Positions 55,301 to 64,000 of a stretch of DNA of 64,000 bases are shown here, piece after piece. The notes beneath the pieces are model-generated. The model made no database searches and had not been told where the DNA came from. It saw nothing but the letters and a program-made list of their open reading frames with translations. Position numbers and translations under genes: made by a program. The stretch's first letter is position 1; each line of letters starts with the position of its first letter. Source of the DNA: Tyto alba (lineage: Eukaryota > Chordata > Aves > Strigiformes > Tytonidae); the NCBI RefSeq assembly GCF_018691265.1, contig NW_024881272.1:27904823-27968822 (forward strand), given 5' to 3'.

Positions 55301-57057
55301 CTCCCCTCTATCCCCCAGCCAAGGGCTTGGAGAAGAGAAAGGACAAAGCAGTGCAAGCAGCAGATGTGAAAATATTCCAGACTCTGGTCTTCAGCCTCCA
55401 GACTAGGCGGCTTTTGTGTGTGCTTGTTCTGACAAAGTACGTATCTTTCACAGGAGGGTTTCTCAGATCTGTTTTTGCACAAAATTAGGGCATGGATGAG
55501 GGCCTGGAAGTGGCTGTGGGGAATTGTCTCTTCTGGACATAGCCCTTCCTCTGGTGTTAAGCAGAATTTATTTCTACTTCTATATGTGTGTGAAACAAGT
55601 GAGATTAACTTATTTATACGTGTGAAGCTCTTTGAGCCGGTTGTGTTAAAGCACTCCAGTGCGTACCAGTGGAATAAGAGGCAGCAAGTGAAGGAAGGCT
55701 TGTCCCCATTTTGCGTGTTTGGACCTCAGGCGGGAGAAAAAAAAAGTGACTCACCCCAAAAGTCATGCAAGAAATCCTACATCTCAAAGCATGTCATGCC
55801 AAGAGACAAAGCGAAGTCTTTCAGAATTAAGGTCACAAAGAACTTTACTGTTTTTGAATGTTACCCAAACTTTCTTGAAAGCTGCTCAGGGAGTCCCTTG
55901 ACACTGGCTGCAGCTTATCTGCTTGTGGCTGGAGACATGTCCCGGGCACTGCAGGTACCATCGGTGGGTGGCTTGGTGGCCTGTGGATGCCCCTGCTGCT
56001 GTGCAGCACTCTCTGAGTAAAGGCCCCTGACAGGTCTCGTATTCCACAGGTGAGTAACACTAGATGCAGAGCAAGACATACATCTCCTTGGGGAAGTTTT
56101 GTTTTTGAAAGACATGACCTGCTAGGTTGCTTGTCAGCAAATGTTTTGACTGGGCAGGGTGGCAGTGTTGGCAGAGCACATGGTTTCAGGGGAGGACAAT
56201 GCTGTTCTTCTGTGAAGCAGATGGGAGTTGAATTTTGGGAGGAAGCTTCTAGAAATGGAGTTAATGTTTGAGAAGTCTGGGATTAGTATATGAGCTGAAG
56301 GCATGTTTTACAAGGAGCAGCAATGGTTAAGTGTCAGTGCTTAAATGGTTGCTGTTACATGTCCAGCACCCGCCTCTAAGACAAATGGGATGCGTTCATG
56401 CCTCTGGGTGCCTTTGCTGTGGGCTCTGACTTGGAAAGACCAGACTGCTTCGATTTACGTTCTTGAAACGTCTTGAGGTTAGAAATTTTTCAAAAAGTTT
56501 TCTACATGGGGACATGGGTAAGAAATCAACAGGGAAGATAATTAACTTGGAGATGTTTTCTGTGCTCCTGAACAAAATGTGCATTACCGTAGACGATATG
56601 AAATGCTGGACCTTATGACTTTGCAGTAATGTTTGGAGACAGTGGTGCAGACTCTTGAGATGCCTGTTTATAGTGAAGAGAAGCCCTTACACAGGCTAAT
56701 GTTCAATGTCAGATGAGAAAAATCCTAGCAAATGTTTTTCACAGTTAGTATGCATATATTTATAGAAACTAACATTGAAGGTCAGCAAGCCATGAAATGA
56801 GTTGTACAATATTTTATTATCTTCCTTGCAAATTTGACTGAAGAACTCCTAAATGATCTTATGCAGTGAAATAACACCCGTTGTTTGACCTCCAACTGTC
56901 ATACAAGTGGACAAACACTTTAATGCGAGAAATGCCAGGGTCTAACAGTAGTTTGGTGTTCTCCGTCTTGTTTATTTGATTTTTATTTTGTGGTGGCTAG
57001 GATTTCCATATTTTTTAACACCCTATTTTGTTATAGGGTGCTAACACTGCTGTGAGC

Positions 57058-57079
57058 AAAAAAAAAAAAAAAAAAAAAA
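57058..57079 (+). repeat. Poly(A) tract, 22 bases, in intron 3
   Basis: An uninterrupted run of about 22 A after GTGAGC. No retroposon body or target-site duplication is obvious. Confidence 0.85.
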
Positions 57080-57653
57080 TATCATTCTTAGGTGTGAATA
57101 TAAAGAATTAATGCAGCATTCTCACCCAGTGCTTTGCAGTTTTCAGTGATAAAATGGGAGCTGGTTTTGGTTCCCATTTTAACTTTCACAGTGCGAGGAG
57201 CTTCTGGTCTGGTGTAGGGTCAGGGTGGGGAGATTTCTGCCTTTGATAGCTAATACACAGGAAGACGTCCCGTCCTCAGTACTAACTGAATAATAGCTTG
57301 AAAGCAGGATGGCATAGTCCAGCCGATCGATTTGTCATTGGCTGACCTGAGAGAGATGATGAAAGAGATTCAAAAGCAGATAAATAATTGACACTGCTAG
57401 CCTTGAGTCCATTCAGCTTGCAACCTTTTCTCCTTGATATTAAAGACAGCTGAGTTGCTTTTGGCAGCTTCTTTCTTTGGCCCGGGCTCCCCTGCAACCT
57501 GAATGTTTGATTGCAGGAGGAAATAAAAATTAGACCTGAGTGGCGATAGGTGTTTACGTGTGCTGTGAGTAGATGGATTTGTGAGTTTGTGCAGTCTCCT
57601 TCCACTGTGTGTCTGCATGACCCTCAAGAGCAGAGCATTTTCTGTATGTAGAA

Positions 57654-57674
57654 GTGTGTGTGTGTATATATATA
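57654..57674 (+). repeat. (TG)n(TA)n dinucleotide repeat in intron 3
   Basis: About six GT units pass into four to five TA units. In RNA the UG-rich half could bind CELF or TDP-43-type proteins, but this is inference from composition. Confidence 0.8.
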
Positions 57675-58639
57675 AAATGTCAGGCACTCGGTGCTCTGGG
57701 AAGTAGTGTTTTTTGCATATTCCAATACTTTTCATCTTCCCTGTAATGTGGCATTTGGTTAATGAATGTGCCAGAGTGAGAAAACCCAAAGGAAACCCCT
57801 GGCTGTTTTCCCAGGAACTTTATTAATTTTGCAGCTCTCAGTTTTGAGGAATAGGTAAGGTCCCTACCCCCACTCCAGAGAGGCTCTTAAGTGTTTTTTA
57901 AACTGTTATTCTTAAAGTAGGTTAAACTGTAGGTGTCTGAACCCTTACAGTACTGTCTCAAGGTAAGGCATTTGCAGAGTGCAGAACATCTGCTTTTCCA
58001 AATGCCCCAGCACGGGGTATAAATGAGAAGCCACCAACATGAGACCACAGAATGAAGTCAAACCCAGTGATTTTTTTGGCACAGTGTAGTTTTCCCTGGT
58101 TTCCCCAGGAATCTGGCTTGATCTTAGTTACATAAAAGCCAAGCGGTGCTCTGCGTGTTCTGGTCCTGGAGCATCAGAGGGGTGTTTGGGACCCAAAATT
58201 AAGTGACTTAAATGCCTGTACCCCGAAAGAAGCTCATGGGCTGTGAGGTCTGAGGTTGCTGATGCACAAAACAGTTCCCACCCCAGTATCATTCTCCTTT
58301 TCAGCACTGATCTCAGCACCTGGAGGTTTCTCTGCTCGTTGCATCTGCTTGTGCCTTTGTGCTGTGCCTGAGCTTTCATCAGTTGATGCAAATGTTATAT
58401 CTAACCTCTTTTTCACATTTCTTTCCTTAGGTTTTTTCCACCTCCTCTCCCTAGCCTTCTCTGTAAATGTTAGATTTAAAAGGTTATGTACAAACATGTA
58501 AGTTACAAAGAAGTTGCCAAAAACCTTACAATCTAGAATCTTTAGAGTTTGTCTGATATTATGCAGAGAAGATTGTGGAAGCAAATATTAGTCATTAACA
58601 TCATTTTCTGTGAGTCAACATCTATTTTTAGGTGTGGAG

Positions 58640-58690
58640 CACATAAAGACAACTCTTTGACACATAAAACACATAAAGACATCCATTTGA
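58640..58690 (+). repeat. Short imperfect tandem duplication, about 30-bp period
   Basis: CACATAAAGACA occurs at 58640 and again at 58670. Each copy is followed by similar CTTTGACA / ATTTGACA sequence, with an extra partial CACATAAAA copy between them. It is a local duplication in intron 3 with no known family. Confidence 0.65.
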
Positions 58691-59722
58691 CATCACTTGT
58701 GTTTGGGCTGAGGCTCGGGAAGAGAGGAAGACAATTGCTGAATGCATTGTATTTGTGATGGGACCCCCCACTTCCTTCTAAGACACATTTTAAGACATAA
58801 TGCAGGAATGTAATGATCTGTTTATATTTAAATAAATCAAGATGAAGTGCAAAATATTCAGGTTTGTAGCTAATGCTATTTCACATGTGCTGCAAAGTAA
58901 TTCTTCATGATCCAGGCTGAATACTTGCCGTTAGGCTTTATCCAGGAAGTATTTTTAATATGGTGAATGTGTGTATTCTAAATGTATATACTACTTTAAA
59001 AGTGAGGAAGGCTTTTTATGCACATATTATAATTATAAATCTGATTCATAGGTAGAAGAGCAGTCGAGAGTCTTGATTTAATAATTTTCCAACAGCATAC
59101 ATGCAGTGCCTCAGCTAGATTTTGTTTGCTTGGTCATAATATTTTATGGTTTGGTTCTGGAATTACAGTGCAAGGGAACTTCTCTTGATAAATTGCAGAT
59201 ATGACAATGAGTGTCAGTATACAGTTCCCTGAGCAGATGTTCGTTTAGTCTAATTTCACCAGTACTTTGCTGTTCATCCAGAACAGATCTTGCCAGCTCA
59301 GGATGAAAACACAAAGAGATAGCACAAAAGATCACTCTGCAAATAACCTGATCTCTTTCAGACACTCGGAGGGGGGAGGGAAGAAAAACATGCTGGAACC
59401 TCAGCGTGCTACCTATGTGCTAAGGTTATCACACGTTGGATACAGAAAATCATCCATACACCCACAACCAATAGGGGTAAATTTACAGAGCTGTGCGTAG
59501 GAAGTTGCATGTTAATCTACCTCTGAACAATAGTTATTTTATGACTGCACTTAAAGAACCCTTGTGTCTGTTTTTGAGGTCTCTTTAGCTCTTCCTTTGT
59601 TCTTCCAGCCTTTCCTGGCTTTGGTTTTGCAGAACAGGTAGCATCTGAACTCAAGGGCTATTGCCTGTGAAAGAAGAGAAAATAATCTGTTTAAAATGCA
59701 AAGTGTGGCTCTGGTTTACTAA

Positions 59723-61904
<2,182 letters not shown>

Positions 61905-61943
61905 GCTGGACAATTTGCTTAATATGGCCTATGGCGTAAAGAG
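61905..61943 (+). CDS. ELAVL4: ELAVL4 exon 6: 39-nt alternative linker exon
   Basis: The acceptor TCTTTTCAG and donor GTAATT bracket 39 nt encoding LDNLLNMAYGVK between two split Arg codons. Skipping it keeps the frame (39 is a multiple of 3). In mammals this exon of HuD is alternatively spliced, and Hu proteins are reported to promote its inclusion through U-rich sequence in the following intron. It lies in the RRM2-RRM3 linker, which governs nuclear-cytoplasmic shuttling. The next expected segment (the 42-nt alternative exon, then RRM3) is not present before 64000. Confidence 0.95.
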
Positions 61944-61998
61944 GTAATTAGAATTCCACAGATTGCCAGATGTCCGTGTTGGCACAGATTGGTGCTAC

Positions 61999-62060
61999 AA
62001 TTTATTTTTTTTAATTCACTAACTTTATTTTTTTTTTAATTCCTTCTTTTCTTCCACCAG
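61999..62060 (+). promoter_or_regulatory. ELAVL4: U-rich intronic element downstream of exon 6, ending in an acceptor-like site
   Basis: Two long T tracts (around 62001-62015 and 62024-62042) continue into TTCTTTTCTTCCACCAG at 62044-62060, a strong-looking polypyrimidine tract and 3' splice site only about 115 nt after exon 6. AU/U-rich RNA of this kind is the target of Hu proteins. The position matches the reported Hu-responsive intron element that promotes inclusion of HuD exon 6 in mammals. Whether the CAG at 62060 is ever spliced is unknown. Confidence 0.6.
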
Positions 62061-62133
62061 CATGTCAAATTCTTTTTAAGTTTGGACTTCAGTTGGTTTT
62101 GTTACTTTAAAGGCCACACACGCAAATTCTGTG

Positions 62134-62169
62134 GGTTTTTCTTTTTTTTCAACCTTTTTTTATTTACAG
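62134..62169 (+). promoter_or_regulatory. ELAVL4: Second U-rich tract downstream of exon 6, ending in an acceptor-like site
   Basis: TTTTTCTTTTTTTTC and a further T run lead into TTTATTTACAG at 62159-62169. Like the preceding element, it combines a dense U tract with a good AG acceptor. It may be a second Hu-binding site; a paired arrangement is expected for cooperative Hu binding. No good donor follows nearby, so an internal cassette exon is unlikely. Confidence 0.5.
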
Positions 62170-64000
62170 GTGGGCTTCTCAAATGGTTTAGGTGCAACGG
62201 CTACAAGCATTCAAACTGCAGTTGCCCTGCTAAATGGTGCTTTTTCCAGAATCAGAAATATTAACTTGAGTTTTTAACTAATTTCTGATCTGATAATGGA
62301 GAATTTAAGTCCAAAAACAGAATTACACTGCTGTTACCTAAATCTTTCTTCTACATCTGGCTTCACGAGTTTGACTTGAAAATATAGCTGCGTGCACCTT
62401 AATCAGCCCTAAGTTTTTGTTACAGGTTTAATACTTCGAAATTTTCTTGGTGCTTGAGATTTCTTTTTTGCTTAAAATAGTTCTGTGTTGTATGTATGTG
62501 CGTGCATGTGTGAAAGCTCAGCTGATTTGTAAACATTTACGCTGTTTCATGAGTATGTTCAATGTTTGATCTGATAGCTAAAATGAGTTGAATGCATTAA
62601 GTGTTTCTTCTAATGGCACACATCAACGCAAGTGAACCTTACATCAAAATAAAGGTGTAGTTTTATTCCTGATGTTGCTGTAAGAAGTCCAGCTATCCCC
62701 CACAATTAAGACGAGAAAATACTTCTTAATCTTCTGAAATGGTCTACTCACCCCACTTGAAAAATATTTGAGCTCTTTTTGAAGCTTATACTGTAAAACG
62801 GTATGGTAAGTATATCTTTACACTAGCTAGTAGTGGACAGTAACATGGGTTTTAACTACTGCCATGGTAGCTATCATACAAGTCACCAATCTTGACACTA
62901 CTTACGAAAGCAATAGCCAAAACAGAGGCAGCATATCTTCTCGGAAGTGCTGCTTCTGGTGTTCATTGGTATGTTTGTTACATCTGCAATATCTGTAGTG
63001 GTGATGGTGATACGATGAGTCAGAACTTACTATCTCATTTTATCGCACACCACTTTGGCGTTCTCCCCTCTCATTTGTTTCTTGATACATTGCCAGAAAC
63101 CTGGCAAAACTCTCAGCCTCGGGTATCTGTCAGGTACAAGTCAGTATCACAAGGATGGGTTTGTTCTAGGAGTCTTCCCTCGGTTTTTACTGCTGCTGCT
63201 TCTCCAGAATTGCAGTGCCATGTCGTGCAGGACAAACAGGGCTTAGTCTGAACTAGCAAGGGTTTGAATTCCGATTTCATGACCTGCAGAGGGGAGAGCA
63301 AGTTACCTGCTATCATAGGTTATGTGTCTGCTTTCGTAATACTCAGTCTGCAATGTTAGTCTTAAATCACAACGGTGTTTAAGTCTGTTTGTAGGCATCT
63401 TAAATTAGTTCTTATTTCCTCCCAGAAAATCTCAGAAACTTGTACTTGCATGAGCAAACCCTGTGTTTACCAGGTGTAAGGTCACCAAAAGAAATACCGT
63501 ATTGATAAAAATTTCTGAAACTGTCTCAAACATCCATAGGACAGCATTCCTGGGTTTGCGGGTTGGTTCTTTCCTTGTGTTAAATATACAGTACTGATGG
63601 AAAAAGATGTGCTGATGTGGAACAAAGGTTTTGTTGACACTAATTTCAAATCACTTGCTAGTAGCAAAGCTACTTATGCAATAGTTACCTTGAATTTGTG
63701 TCAATACCCTTGCACTAGTTTCGTGCACGTTTTCTTGGATTTACAGCAGCTCCTGTGTTGATGGTACATAGGTAGTTGAAAGCTGCATAGCTCCTAAAGG
63801 TTTCTAGGGAGAAGCTGCTCTTCAGTGAACTGTATGAAACTTTAACCCTTTACGTCAGTGCAGTATTCCTTAAAAATGCAAAACTCTGTAGCACCTTGTG
63901 TGCCATTGTACAGATTTTACAACAGCATCACTTACTGGGTAGTGTTTACATTGGAGTTGTACTTCACGTTAAATTTAAGCATTGCAGGAGAGGAGTGCTT

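Larger units (their letters stand above)
61944..64000 (+). other. ELAVL4: Start of ELAVL4 intron 6, runs past the window end
   Basis: It begins GTAATTAG. Beyond the two U-rich elements, the sequence from about 62270 to 64000 is AT-rich and unique. I looked for the expected continuation of the linker (LMSGPVPP... or RFSP...) and did not find it. The longest open frame here (62892-63251) has no recognisable domain. Confidence 0.8.

Noticed and set aside
55475..56020. 181-codon plus-strand open frame in intron 3
   Set aside because: No family resemblance, no splice context and no repeat-encoded protein recognised; it sits in a locally GC-richer part of the intron where long frames occur by chance.
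62170..62276. Open phase-0 reading VGFSNGLGATATS... after the acceptor at 62169 as a new coding exon
   Set aside because: Exon 6 and exon 5 both end in phase 2, so neither can join this frame; only exon 3 ends in phase 0, which would skip RRM2. The frame that exon 6 would use stops after seven codons.

Overview
The window looks like vertebrate, most likely avian, nuclear DNA. It holds the 5' two-thirds of one large, intron-rich gene on the + strand, ELAVL4 (HuD), a neuronal RNA-binding protein. Five internal coding exons have matching splice sites and consistent reading phases, and together they spell the HuD N-terminus, RRM1, RRM2 and the start of the linker. The bird assignment is inference. 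It rests on very sparse interspersed repeats and one old minus-strand fragment of a CR1-type LINE, the dominant LINE class of birds and other sauropsids. A non-avian reptile cannot be excluded.

Layout. Positions 1 to about 6590 are AT-rich flank (or intron of a longer upstream isoform) with no gene I can support. A GC-rich, CpG-rich promoter lies at about 6640-6840, with a CCAAT box, GC boxes, a neurogenic-type E-box and a TATA-like element. Two alternative leader exons follow. Leader A ends at 7045 (reads M-V-M) and leader B ends at 7845 (reads MEWNGLKM). Both stop exactly after an ATG codon at a GT donor, and both can splice in frame to the common exon at 26025. The remaining exons are 26025-26265, 49172-49275, 59753-59906, 60296-60521 and 61905-61943. 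They are separated by introns of about 18.2 kb (from leader B), 22.9 kb, 10.5 kb, 0.39 kb and 1.4 kb. The window ends inside the next intron, so the rest of the linker, RRM3 and the 3' UTR lie beyond 64000.

How it works together. Alternative promoters set the N-terminal peptide, and a strong internal ATG at 26037 offers a start common to all forms. RRM1 and RRM2 bind AU-rich RNA. The 39-nt exon at 61905 is a known alternative exon in mammals, reported to be promoted by Hu proteins binding U-rich intron sequence. The dense U-tracts just downstream of it here fit such an autoregulatory element. Two of these tracts end in acceptor-like CAG sites whose use would cause early termination.

Everything else I see is intronic or flanking sequence: homopolymers, microsatellites, a 21-base G tract, perfect palindromes and the CR1 relic. 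I found no RNA genes, no CRISPR, no second protein-coding gene and no clearly new biological system. The findings worth a second look concern isoform and splicing control of ELAVL4.
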